Shown here in pieces: positions 47,975 to 57,507 of a stretch of 64,000 bases of DNA. How positions within the stretch are numbered: the first letter of the stretch is position 1; the number at the start of each line of letters is the position of its first letter. The notes under the pieces are model-generated. The model was given only the letters and a program-made list of their open reading frames with translations, ran no database searches and had not been told where the DNA came from. This DNA comes from Neostapfia colusana (lineage: Eukaryota; Streptophyta; Magnoliopsida; Poales; Poaceae), in NCBI GenBank assembly GCA_030760725.1, contig JASWHV010000012.1, positions 56,575,652-56,639,651 of the forward strand, read 5' to 3'. The position numbers and the translations under genes were made by a program.

Positions 47975-50091
47975 TCAATTTAAGCCATGAGGATGCATAA
48001 CCACTATTTCACTACGAATGAAACAAAAACGAGTGAAATCCAAAGGTTTTGTAAAAATATCAGCCAATTGTTGTTCGGTATCGACATGGTGAAGCACAAT
48101 GTTTACTTTTTCAACATTATCACGAAGAAAGTGATACCTAATGTCAATGTGCTTGGTTCTAGAGTGTTTCACGGGGTTTTTAGCAGTACAAATTGCACTA
48201 TTGTTATCACAAAACAGTGGAACACTATCTAAATCAACCCCATAGTCCTTAAGTGTTTGAACAATCCAACGAATTTGTGAGCAAGCGCTAGCCGCAGCTA
48301 CATATTCAGATTCGGCCGTGGATTGTGCAACTGAACTTTGTTTTCTAGAGGACCAAGCAACAAGTGAATTACCAAGAAAATGACAAGCACCCGAAGTACT
48401 TTTCCTATCAATCCTACAACCCCCAAAATCAGCATCCGAAAAAGCTTTCAAAGAAACGGTTGAGGAAGAAGGAAGAAAATTACCAAATTCTTGAGTTCCA
48501 TGTAGGTACCTGAGAATCCTTTTGATGGCTTGGCGATGTGAAGCACGTGGAGAAGCTTGAAAACGTGCACAAAGACATACGCTGAATTGTATGTCCGGTC
48601 TTGACGCCGTGAGATACAAAAGTGATCCAATCATACTTCTGTATTCTTTTTTATCGACCGGGTCACCATCTTCGTCAAGTTCAAGTGTTGTTGCTGTTCC
48701 CATTGGTGTCCGAAGAGGCTTGCATTTGTCCATGTTGAAGCGCTTAAGAAGGTCCTTTGTATACTTAGTTTGATGCACAAAAGTTCCTTCTTTTGTTTGC
48801 TTGATTTGCAGCACCAAAAAGTATGTGAGTTCTCCCATCATACTCATCTCAAATTCTGAACTCATCATAGCTGAAAACTTGGACACGAGATCATGAGAAG
48901 CACAACCAAAGATAATATCATCCACATACACTTGAACGAATAATGAGTCATTGCCATGCTTAAGTACGAAAAGAGTTTTATCAACCTTGCCCATGGTAAA
49001 CCCCTTTTCAAGTAAGAATGTTTTAACCTATCATACCATGCTCTAGGGGCTTGTTTTAGACCGTACAAGGCTTTGGACAGTTTGTAAACATGATTACGAA
49101 AATTTGGATTTTCAAAACCCGGTGGCTGCTTAACATAAACCTCCTCCTCTATGTAGCCATTAAGAAAAGCACTTTTAACATCCATTTGATATAACTTGAA
49201 ACCTTTAGATGCAGCAAATGCTAATAAAATTCTTATAGCTTCTAATCTAGCAACAGGAGCAAATGTTTCATCAAAATCTAGACCTTCAATTTGAGTGAAA
49301 CCTTGAGCAACCAACCTAGCTTTATTCCTAACCACAACCCCATCCTCACTTTGCTTATTTTTAAATACCCATTTAGTTCCAATTAATGTGTGACCTTGAG
49401 GTGGAGGTACAAGTTTCCAAACATTATTTCTTTCAAAATTTTCTAACTCTTCTTGCATGGCATTAATCCAAGATTCATTAGTGAGTGTGTGTGATATATC
49501 CTTGGGTTCAAAAGAAGCAACAAAAGCAGAATGAGCATGAGAGTTTGGATCGCAAAACCTGGACCGAGTGACTCGTTCATGCAAGCTTCCAATGATTTGT
49601 TGTGGAGGATGACTTTTGAGTACTCGGAGGGGAGTAGACACTTCACAAGCACCTTCTTCTTCATGTTCGGACCTTTGATTAGGAGAGCTTGTTGATTGAG
49701 GAAGGTCCAAACCAGCAGTAGTGACTGTTGGTGCTGGTTGTGGTGCAAAATCAGCAGCTTGATCGTTATTTACTTCCGAGTTTTCGGGCAGCAGCACCAC
49801 TTCTTCATCTTCTTCAATATAAATACTCTCCCCCTGCGGATATGGATCCGGACCTGCAATATCAGAGCTAGTACTTGGGCTAGCTTCATCAAAAGAAACC
49901 TCGCAAGTCTCCCCAATTTTGTTAGTGTCAAGTAAAAGCACACGGTAGCCTCTAGTATGAGATGGATAACCAAGAAACATGCTATCAACAGATCTAGCTT
50001 CAAATTTATCAAGATTACCATGTTTCTTAACAAAGCATTTGCAACCGAAAACCCTAAAGTGTGTAACACTAGGCCTATGTCCAAACCGGAG
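47975..50091 (-). pseudogene. Element F pol: integrase end, reverse transcriptase, RNase H
   Basis: After the E insertion point the frame resumes with GYPSHTRGYRVL (integrase C-terminal side), an acidic linker, and copia reverse transcriptase (NKARLVAQGFTQIEGLDFDE, LYQMDVKSAFLNG, LYGLKQAPRAWYD). A 1-bp frameshift lies in the T-run at 49021-49024. The second frame (48994-47975) carries the catalytic YVDDIIFG, RNase H (SDADFGGCRIDRKSTSG, STAESEYVAA, FCDNNSA) and the end LADIFTKPLDFTRFC. It is otherwise open, so this part is less damaged than the G copy. Confidence 0.9.
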
Positions 50092-50096
50092 CTCAT
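50092..50096. repeat. Target site duplication of element E, left copy (CTCAT)
   Basis: CTCAT before TGAATG equals 61255-61259 after the right LTR. It lies within the integrase coding sequence of element F. Confidence 0.95.
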
Positions 50097-50848
50097 TGAA
50101 TGTGGCCTAGAGGGGGGTGAATAGGCCTTTAAAGAATTCCTGCACACTTAATAAAGTTATCAGAAACTTGACTGACCGGACTAGTCCGGTTGTGTGGGCG
50201 GACTAGTCCGGTGTGCTGAATTATTTGAGTTGATTAAGTGTGTCTCACAAATTTTAATCTTATAGCAGTGGAATAAGAACAACAGTTTTTATAACTTAAA
50301 TTTATTGTATGGATGCACGTGCAAACTTGTAAGGAACTCAAACGATGACTAGCAAACTAGTGATCTAATGTATCAAGATGTAAAACAAATGAGAGACAAA
50401 AGACACGAATTTTTACCGAGGTTCGATCTCACCAAGAGATCTACGTCCTCGTTGAGGAAGCTCACATAGAGCCGGGTTCCCAACCCTTTCCCTCTTCAAG
50501 TCACCACACAGACCGACTTGACTTCACTATCAAGTGTAATCACCGTGTTTATGGGGCAACCTCACACGTTGAGGGCTCCCACAAGAATTACAATGAGAAG
50601 TTGATCAAATACACTCAAAAAGATTACAATGCAGAATATGAGTGTAGAGAGATCAAACCCCAAGAGCTCACAACGAAGGAACGACGATCTCCCAATCCCA
50701 AATCCAAGTATTTTATTGATCTTCACCTTTTGGCACCTTAGATGTGTGGGGAGACGTGTTTTTGGGCTCTTGGGACAGGTGGCGGCGCTAGGGTTTCAGT
50801 TTTTGACAGTATGAGTCGTGTATCCAACGGGAAAAGACGAAGGACCTC

Positions 50849-50856
50849 TTTTTATA
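50849..50856 (-). promoter_or_regulatory. Likely TATA box of the element E 3' LTR
   Basis: TATAAAAA on the minus strand, in the context GCCTATAAAAAGAGG. It lies downstream (in element sense) of six palindrome pairs. The same site is at 60584-60591 in the 5' LTR. Confidence 0.65.
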
Positions 50857-50891
50857 GGCTTTCCCAAAAAGTTACCGTTGTTAAACCTACT

Positions 50892-51234
50892 ACCGGACTA
50901 GTCCGGTATATGATCGGACTTGTCCGGCCTACTTCCAGTGGGTTAACCGGACTAGTCCGGTCCACAAACCGGACTTGTCCGGTGCTATGTGAGATGGGTT
51001 TTCAGAAACTTTAGCGGACTAGTCCTGTTGCTTGGATGGACTAGTCCGTAGTCCTCTAAAGAGGACAACAGAGACATGACCGGACTAGTCCGGTCTAAAA
51101 CCGGACTTGTCCGGTTGCATTCCAGTGAGCTGACCGGATTAGTCCGGTTCACAAGGCGGACTAGTCCGGTGCACAATGTTTGCGTCTTTCAGAAAGTTAA
51201 ACGGACTAGTCCGGTCCATGAACGGACTAGTCCG
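50892..51234. promoter_or_regulatory. Paired palindrome cluster, element E 3' LTR
   Basis: Six pairs of ACCGGACTAGTCCGGT-like palindromes; partners are about 22-25 bp apart and pairs about 50-70 bp apart. The second member is often the TTGTCC variant. A seventh pair is at 50175-50212. Repeated LTR palindromes are described for grass Sireviruses and proposed as cis-regulatory sites; here the cluster lies upstream of the TATA box. Confidence 0.8.
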
Positions 51235-51524
51235 GTTTTCAGTGGATTTTAGTTGATTTTTAAACCCCTTACCCTTACGCAAAGTCATGAGCTCTTGGGA
51301 TGTGTCTCTCTCACACACAACCTATACATTTATATCTACTTTGCTTCTCTATATTCCACTAACGTCTTCCTTTTCAGGCACCACTCTATTTTTCACCTTT
51401 TTGTGTGTGTGCCGAGCTAGTTCACTTTGTTTATCCTGCAATCATCTTAATAGTTTCATTAGGATCTCATATGTTCGTCATCAATTAGCCAAAACCCACA
51501 AGGGATATCCTAGATGCACTTACA

Positions 51525-51540
51525 ATCTCCCCCTTTTTGG
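51525..51540 (-). other. Polypurine tract of element E
   Basis: On the minus strand CCAAAAAGGGGGAGAT runs into the LTR start TGTAAGTGC. A second tract CCAAAGGGGGAGAGAT lies near 51868-51884, before the stop of the extra frame. Confidence 0.9.
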
Positions 51541-51920
51541 TGATTGATGACAATCATTTGAGATATCACAATTGAGAATAAACGGTTGATTTTCATAAGG
51601 TGTGTACATATGAGAATAATAAAGAATTCACAAAAAGCTTCTCACATATGTACACACCTTATGGTGGGGTGCCTCACAGGTGTGTGATAAACAAAATGTG
51701 ATAAATTAAAGACAAACAGTAGTGAACATGTAAGTGGGCATTAGAGCATAGTACATCACACATAAGAGAAGAAATAGTGCATTACAAGATTTTAAAAATA
51801 GGTACATGTCCTTGATCACAAAAGATCTTAATGACTAATACTAGATGAAAAAGTCCAAGTCTAAGCTCAATCTCTCCCCCTTTGGCATCAAGACACCAAA
51901 AAGGAAAAAATTTAGGGGAA
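51541..51920 (-). other. Element E 3' non-coding region with a hairpin
   Basis: 380 bp between the extra open frame and the LTR-adjacent polypurine tract. It holds an inverted repeat: arm ATAAGGTGTGTACATATG (51595-51612, continuing to 51616) and its complement at 51639-51662, with a 22-nt loop. It also holds a second purine tract near 51870. No frame is called. Confidence 0.75.
51595..51662. repeat. Inverted repeat (hairpin) near the element E 3' end
   Basis: Eighteen perfectly paired bases, a 2-nt bulge and four more pairs around a 22-nt loop. It is A/T and G/C mixed and so stable as RNA on either strand. Confidence 0.8.
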
Positions 51921-53420
51921 TCACTCATCGCTGCCTCCTCCGTCAGTCTCAGTCTGATCTTCATCTTCAGCATCCACGGGAGCAGGATCTTCCTCTGAGT
52001 CCTCGGAGGCGGGCGGTGATCCAGCAGGCTCAATCTCAAGCTTTGCACAGATAGACTTGATATTTGCATTGACGTACTGTTGATGTCTCTTCCTTGCAAG
52101 CTTTTCTTTGCGTTGCCTGTCTTCGATCTTACGGCAGCAGGCAAAGATAGAGGAGAGCATCTTGAGGATGCTGCTATATGATTCTTGGGCAGGTGGAGAA
52201 CCAGGAGGAGCAGCTGCAGACCTAGTGTCATCATGAGCTTGCTTTGATCTCCTCTCCACTGGTGGAGAGGACGGGGCAGTTGGAGCCGGAGGGAGAGTGT
52301 ACTCGGTGGGTTTTTGCGGCTTCAACCCCGTATGCTTGACATCCTTGACAAACTCGAGTCCCGTCACTTTCTCAATCATGTACATGATATACGGTGCGTA
52401 TCCACAGGACCTATTGGGGGTAATTGAGATGTTCACAATGTCGTTGTAGATATACTCAAAGACATTGAATGGTCTCCTCCCACTAATGACTTTCATGAGA
52501 GTCCTCAAGGTTCCTTGTATAGTTCCTGCATCTCCATCCTTCGGAGCTATCGTCTTTCTCAAGACTCTATTTAGGACCACAAAGAAGGGCTTTAGATATT
52601 TGATGGTGGGAGGGACATATGGCATCCTTGTGTCATAGAGAAACTCAAGCTCTTTCTTCTCCAGGGGTTTCAGATTATGGATGACCAGTTCATGATCCAA
52701 AGTGTTTTGGAGGTGAAGAATCCTAGCAAATTCATCATATGTGACACTATACCTTGAACCATGAGTCATCCAAGTAAGACTGTCTCCATCATCCCGAGCA
52801 AAGTAGAGAGTGTGGTAAAACTGGGTAATGACTTCATTGTTCCAGTCATACTCAAAGTATAGCAGGTCCGTCAGACCGTGCCTCTCTAAGGCCTCCACCA
52901 TCTCACGAAAGGAAGGATACCTCTTCGACTTCAGGTATTCAACATTTAGCCATTGACTCTCTACTACGGGATTCTTCATCTTCATGTACACATGCTCGTA
53001 GTAGTCTGCATGGAAGTTGCTCCAGAACGTAGGATCAGAACATTGTTTAGGTCGGCCATACACTTCAATCTTCCTGAAGTTATCAGCTAGCTCATTCCCT
53101 TTTCCAGTGAAATCCTCACTTGAAGGCTGCCTGTTGCGGTGAACGGGATTTTTCAATTTCAGAGGCCCAATGGGGCCACTAGCAAGTCCCTTCCCTTTAT
53201 TGAGAACTCTTCTTGGCCCTGACGAGCCCTCAGCAGCATCTTTCCTTTGAGGCCTTTTGATAATGACTTTCCTCTTCTTAGGTAGATTGTCATCGGAGGG
53301 TGGAGAGTGAGCATTGATATCATGTCTCTTCTTCATCACTCCCTCCTTAGCTCTCCTCACTCTTTCACGTTGAACTTCTTCGTCAATGTGAAAAGAGCCG
53401 TCATCTGATCCTGAAGACAT
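51921..53420 (-). CDS. Extra open frame after pol in element E, predicted nuclear protein
   Basis: 499 codons, intact, same strand as pol, starting at ATG 53420. It occupies the place where some Sireviruses carry an env-like gene. I see no signal peptide and no membrane segment, so it does not look like an envelope protein. The N-terminal 65 residues are highly charged and contain PKKRKV at 47-52, a classical nuclear localisation signal, followed by more basic residues (IIKRPQRK). A folded middle (about 110-330) has aromatic-rich segments (YYEHVYMKMK, LLYFEYDWNNEVITQFYHTL, SLTWMTHGSRYSVTYDEFAR) like proteins labelled putative plant transposon protein. The C-terminus is Pro-rich, then Lys/Arg-rich, then strongly acidic (SEDSEEDPAPVDAEDED). 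Function is unknown. Family assignment is from memory and needs a search. Confidence 0.8.
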   Translation of the reverse strand: MSSGSDDGSFHIDEEVQRERVRRAKEGVMKKRHDINAHSPPSDDNLPKKRKVIIKRPQRKDAAEGSSGPRRVLNKGKGLASGPIGPLKLKNPVHRNRQPSSEDFTGKGNELADNFRKIEVYGRPKQCSDPTFWSNFHADYYEHVYMKMKNPVVESQWLNVEYLKSKRYPSFREMVEALERHGLTDLLYFEYDWNNEVITQFYHTLYFARDDGDSLTWMTHGSRYSVTYDEFARILHLQNTLDHELVIHNLKPLEKKELEFLYDTRMPYVPPTIKYLKPFFVVLNRVLRKTIAPKDGDAGTIQGTLRTLMKVISGRRPFNVFEYIYNDIVNISITPNRSCGYAPYIMYMIEKVTGLEFVKDVKHTGLKPQKPTEYTLPPAPTAPSSPPVERRSKQAHDDTRSAAAPPGSPPAQESYSSILKMLSSIFACCRKIEDRQRKEKLARKRHQQYVNANIKSICAKLEIEPAGSPPASEDSEEDPAPVDAEDEDQTETDGGGSDE

Positions 53421-54275
53421 GATGCCTGATAAGGAGTTTAAGGATTAGATGCAAACGGACGCATTATTGACTTCAAATGGGAAAGTAGGAGTTCAGCTGT
53501 CAGAGACCGGACTTGTCCGCATCTGAGCGTTGGACTAGTCCGGCCTAGCATAAGAACCCTAAATTGTATGTTTCATTTGAGGCAAATCTCCTATCTAAGG
53601 ACACAAGGATAGGAAAGTGGTATGAATACATCTATTTATGCAATGTACATCCTTTTGAAATCAAAGGAAACTAGCTAGAGCTAGAAAAATTGAGATTTTG
53701 GTTTTTTGGGGGGGGGGGGGGATTTACCAAGATTTGAAGATTCGCGTTGAAGGAGTGGAAATCAGTCCGGATGAGTCCGGAAAGTAGGATCCCCTCGTCG
53801 AGAAGAGGCTTTTTCACGGAGAAAACTCCGAGTTTGAGGGCTCAACTCGAAAATCACTTTGAGAGGTAGGGTTTAGGAGAGAGGGTGAGACAAAGTGCTT
53901 ATGAGTGGAGAGGGAGGCGTTTGGTCCGGCTAACTTCTTCTATATGCGACTGATCGGACTAGTCCGGTCATGGTAGCGGACTAGTCCAGTACCCCTGAGT
54001 TAACCTAATTGTTGTCTGTCCGGACTAGTCCGGTTGGAAATCGGACTAGTCCGTTTCCAACAGACTTGATATATATAGATAACTAATAGTGATCCAAGGA
54101 CAACAATTTTGCAAGTAGTCTTGGTGATTACGACCAGTAGGCAATCAACAATCGAACAATGGTCATAATCCACAAGATTTATTCATTAAGAATAGTTTTC
54201 TGAGTACAAAGGAGAGGAGGAGCATTTTTGACAATACAGAGGAACAATTTAAGTTGCAACCAGGTATGCAATGTT
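53421..54275 (-). promoter_or_regulatory. Region between pol and the extra frame of element E, with palindrome pairs
   Basis: 855 bp without a coding frame. It contains three palindrome pairs of the LTR type (about 53506-53545, 53950-53990 and 54018-54057), plus a degenerate one near 53763-53780, and a run of 14 G (53708-53721). TATATATA is present near 54068. In element sense all of this lies upstream of the extra open frame, so it could act as an internal promoter; this is inference. Confidence 0.6.
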
Positions 54276-55637
54276 TCAAGCCACATTTCGAGAGTCAAGA
54301 ATGTTTAGCTCATTTCTTAGTTCACAAAACCTTTTCTCATCTAATGGTTTGGTAAAAATATCTGCAAGTTGTTTTTCAGTCCTAACATGTGAAATAGCTA
54401 TGTCACCTTTTAATGAATGATCTCTAAGAAAGTGATGACGGATGTCTATGTGCTTAGTTCTTGAGTGCTCTAGAGGATTGTGTGCAATCTTTATAGCACT
54501 TTCATTATCGCATAGAAGCGGGATATGACTTAGATTGTAGCCGTAGTCCCTAAGAGTTTGTTGCATCCAAAGCAGTTGCGCACAGCAACTACCGGCTGCA
54601 ACATACTCTGCTTCCGCCGTGGAAAGAGCAATGGAGTTTTGCTTTTTAGATGACCAAGAAACTAGGGACCTACCAAGAAATTGACAAGTTCCTGACGTGC
54701 TCTTTCTATCGACTTTGCATCCTGCATAGTCGGCGTCGGAATACCCTATCAAGTTAAACTTGGATCCTTTGGGATACCAAAGGCCCAAGTTGGGTGTGTG
54801 CACAAGGTACCTTAGGATTCTTTTTACAGAAATTAAGTGACACTCTTTAGGTGCGGCTTGAAACCTTGCACACATGCAAACACTAAGCATAATATCTGGC
54901 CTAGATGCACATAAGTATAGTAAAGAGCCAATCATGGACCGATATACCTTTTGGTCCACATTTGGACCGTCTTCATTGAGGTCGAGATGTCCGTTGATGG
55001 CCATGGGTGTCTTGATGGGCTTGGCTTTGTCCATATTGAATTTCTTGAGAATGTCTTGTGTATATTTAGTTTGGCTTATAAATGTACCTTCTCTCAGTTG
55101 CTTCACTTGAAATCCCAAGAAGAACTTCAATTCACCCATCATTGACATCTCGAACCTGTCCGTCATTATTTTGCTAAATTCCTCACAGAAGGACTTGTTA
55201 GTGGATCCAAAGATAATGTCATCAACATAAATTTGACATATGAATAAATGATCATCAAAATGTTTAGTAAAGAGTGTATAGTCAGCTTTACCAATTTTGA
55301 ATCCATTTTGAATCAGAAAATCTCTAAGGCACTCATACCAGGCTCGAGGAGCCTGTTTGAGGCCATAGAGAGCCTTACGCAGTTTATAGACATGGTTGGG
55401 ATACTTCTGATCTTCGAACCCCGGTGGCTGCTCCACATAGACTTCCTCCTTTATCGGACCATTGAGAAAGGCACTCTTGACGTCCATTTGATACAACTTA
55501 AAATTATGGTGAGTAGCATATGCCAATAAAATGCGAATGGACTCAAGTCTAGCTACAGGAGCGAAGGTTTCATCGAAATCCAAACCTTCCACTTGAGAAT
55601 AACCTTTGGCCACCAACCTCGCTTTATTTCTTGTCAC
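54276..55637 (-). CDS. Element E pol, reverse transcriptase and RNase H part
   Basis: 453 codons open from just after the stop at 55674-55676. Copia reverse transcriptase: NKARLVAKGYSQVEGLDFDE, LYQMDVKSAFLNG (catalytic D), LYGLKQAPRAWYE, and YVDDIIFG at about 137-144 with the catalytic DD. RNase H is in about 270-410: SDADYAGCKVDRKSTSG, STAEAEYVAA and LLCDNESA supply the acidic residues. It ends LADIFTKPLDEKRFCELRNEL, as in copia elements. The ATG at 55637 is simply the first Met after the stop, not a natural start; the segment is the C-terminal part of the polyprotein. Confidence 0.93.
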   Translation of the reverse strand: MTRNKARLVAKGYSQVEGLDFDETFAPVARLESIRILLAYATHHNFKLYQMDVKSAFLNGPIKEEVYVEQPPGFEDQKYPNHVYKLRKALYGLKQAPRAWYECLRDFLIQNGFKIGKADYTLFTKHFDDHLFICQIYVDDIIFGSTNKSFCEEFSKIMTDRFEMSMMGELKFFLGFQVKQLREGTFISQTKYTQDILKKFNMDKAKPIKTPMAINGHLDLNEDGPNVDQKVYRSMIGSLLYLCASRPDIMLSVCMCARFQAAPKECHLISVKRILRYLVHTPNLGLWYPKGSKFNLIGYSDADYAGCKVDRKSTSGTCQFLGRSLVSWSSKKQNSIALSTAEAEYVAAGSCCAQLLWMQQTLRDYGYNLSHIPLLCDNESAIKIAHNPLEHSRTKHIDIRHHFLRDHSLKGDIAISHVRTEKQLADIFTKPLDEKRFCELRNELNILDSRNVA

Positions 55638-55673
55638 TACTCCATGTTCATCTTGCTTGTTCCGAAAGACCCA

Positions 55674-57467
55674 TTAGGTTCCAACGATGTTTGCCCTTGG
55701 TCTTTCCACCAGCTCCCACACTTCATTTCTTTTGAAGTTGTTCAGCTCCTCTTGCGTTGCAATCACCCAGTCTGGATCCCTTAAGGCTTCTTCTACCCTG
55801 TATGGCTCCAGAAAAGACACAAAAGAATAATGTTCACAAAAATTTGCAATTTGAGATCTAGTAGTTACTCCCATAGCAATATCTCCAATGATATTGTTGA
55901 CAGGGTGGTCCCTTTGCACACACTGATGTACTCTTGGGTGTGGAATTTGTATAGTTGTTTGTTCTTCATTGTCTTCATGTGTCATGTCTCCCCCTAGATC
56001 ATTGCTTCCATGATCATCTTGATTTTCTTGATCCTCCTCAACTTGATCTTGTGTAGGAGCTCCCCCTAGATCATAGCTTTCTTGTTGAAATTCATCTTGT
56101 GTCTCCGCTCGTGGTAGGATATCACCAATTGCCATTTTCTTCAGCGCTTCACATGGAGCTTCCTCCTTATCTAGCATAGACTTATCGACTTGCTCCACTT
56201 GTGAGCCGTTAGTTTCATCGAACACTACGTCACGCGCTACTTCAACAAGGCCGGACACCTTGTTGAAGACACGATAGGCGTAGGCGTTCGATTCATATCC
56301 GAGCAAGAATCCTTCATCGGACTTCGAAGCAAACTTCGAGGCCCTTGGTTTCTTGTTCAGAATAAAACATTTGCAACCAAAAACTTTGAAATAGGAAACG
56401 TTAGGCTTTTTACCCGTGAGAAGCTCATATGGAGTTTTCTTCAGAAGTCGATGAAGGTACAACCGATTTGTGGCATGACAAGCGGTGTTCACCGCTTCGG
56501 CCCAAGATCGGTCTAACGTCTTGTATTCATCCAACATTGTTCTCGCCATTTCGATCAATGTTCTGTTCTTCCTTTCAGCCACCCCGTTTTGTTGAGGAGA
56601 GTAGGGTGCCGAGAATTCATGCTTTATACCTTCTTCATTGAGATATTCTTCAACTTGGGTGTTCTTGAATTCTGTCCCATTGTCACTTCTGATATTCTTT
56701 ACGGTTGATGAGAATTCATTTTGAGCTCTTTTCAAGAACTTCTTGAGGATTCCTTGAGTTTCTGATTTATCATACAAGAAAAATACCCAGGTAAATCTTA
56801 AAAAATCATCAACAATTACTAAACCATATTTGTTACCGCCGATGCTGATGTACGCAATTGGACCAAAGAGATCCATGTGGAGAAGTTCCAGCGGTTTAGC
56901 GGTGGTCATCACATTCTTGGCGGGGTGTGGTGCTCCAACCTGTTTTCCTGCTTGACAAGCGCTGCACGGCCTGTCTTTTTCAAAAACCACATCCTTAAGA
57001 CCACGGATGTGACCACCTTTTAGAAGTTTCTGCAGATTTCTCATTCCAACATGGGCTAGCCGTCTATGCCACAGCCATCCCATGTTGGTCTTAGCAACCA
57101 AGCAAGTGTTGAGTTCGGCTTTATCTTTGTTGAAGTCAACAAGATAAAGCTTTCCCTTCAACAATCCCTTGAATGCAATCGAGCCATCACTTCTTCTAAA
57201 GACGGTCACACCCTCATTAGTGAATAAACAGTTGTAACCTTTGTCGCATAGTTGAGATATTGATAAAAGATTATAATCTAGAGAGTCTACATGTAAAACA
57301 TTAGATAAGTTGTGTTGAGAGGATATTTCAATGTTACCACTACCAAGGACCTTTCCTTGGCTGTTGTCTCCAAAGTATATACCTTCACTTGGATCCTTGT
57401 TGCACTCGTATTCCACAAACATACCTCTCTCTCCGGTCATATGATTTGTGCATCCGCTATCTAGCAC
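55674..57467 (-). CDS. Element E pol, protease and integrase part (ends at an in-frame stop)
   Basis: 597 codons. It begins in protease at the active site LDSGCTNHMTG (D3). The integrase zinc finger is H134/H139/C168/C171 (WHRRLAHVG, CSACQ). The core is D199 (HMDLFGP), D262 (RSDNGTEF) and E298 (NGVAERKNRT), a D-D-35-E triad. The GKKPNVSYFKVFGCKCFI segment and an acidic linker follow. It is halted by TAA at 55674-55676 just where reverse transcriptase starts; relatives have a sense codon. The natural start is upstream: the same frame extends to about 57490, where a TAG precedes AYSSGGSKW. Confidence 0.92.
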   Translation of the reverse strand: MLDSGCTNHMTGERGMFVEYECNKDPSEGIYFGDNSQGKVLGSGNIEISSQHNLSNVLHVDSLDYNLLSISQLCDKGYNCLFTNEGVTVFRRSDGSIAFKGLLKGKLYLVDFNKDKAELNTCLVAKTNMGWLWHRRLAHVGMRNLQKLLKGGHIRGLKDVVFEKDRPCSACQAGKQVGAPHPAKNVMTTAKPLELLHMDLFGPIAYISIGGNKYGLVIVDDFLRFTWVFFLYDKSETQGILKKFLKRAQNEFSSTVKNIRSDNGTEFKNTQVEEYLNEEGIKHEFSAPYSPQQNGVAERKNRTLIEMARTMLDEYKTLDRSWAEAVNTACHATNRLYLHRLLKKTPYELLTGKKPNVSYFKVFGCKCFILNKKPRASKFASKSDEGFLLGYESNAYAYRVFNKVSGLVEVARDVVFDETNGSQVEQVDKSMLDKEEAPCEALKKMAIGDILPRAETQDEFQQESYDLGGAPTQDQVEEDQENQDDHGSNDLGGDMTHEDNEEQTTIQIPHPRVHQCVQRDHPVNNIIGDIAMGVTTRSQIANFCEHYSFVSFLEPYRVEEALRDPDWVIATQEELNNFKRNEVWELVERPRANIVGT

Positions 57468-57507
57468 CCACTTAGATCCACCGGAGGAGTAAGCCTACAA
57501 AATAGAA

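Larger units (their letters stand above)
50097..51524 (-). repeat. 3' LTR of element E
   Basis: 1428 bp with edges TGAATGTGGCC and GCACTTACA. It carries seven pairs of the palindrome CCGGACTAGTCCGG or its variant with TTG in the centre. Five bases near 51283 (cttacgcaAAGTCatgag region) are absent from the other LTR. Confidence 0.95.

Noticed and set aside
50892..51234. Regularly spaced repeats resembling a CRISPR array
   Set aside because: The units are palindromes inside a plant LTR, spacing is unequal, the same array occurs in both LTRs, and no cas-like gene exists.
53708..53721. Run of 14 G as a structural element (G-quadruplex)
   Set aside because: A single homopolymer in a young element; most simply slippage or sequencing noise.
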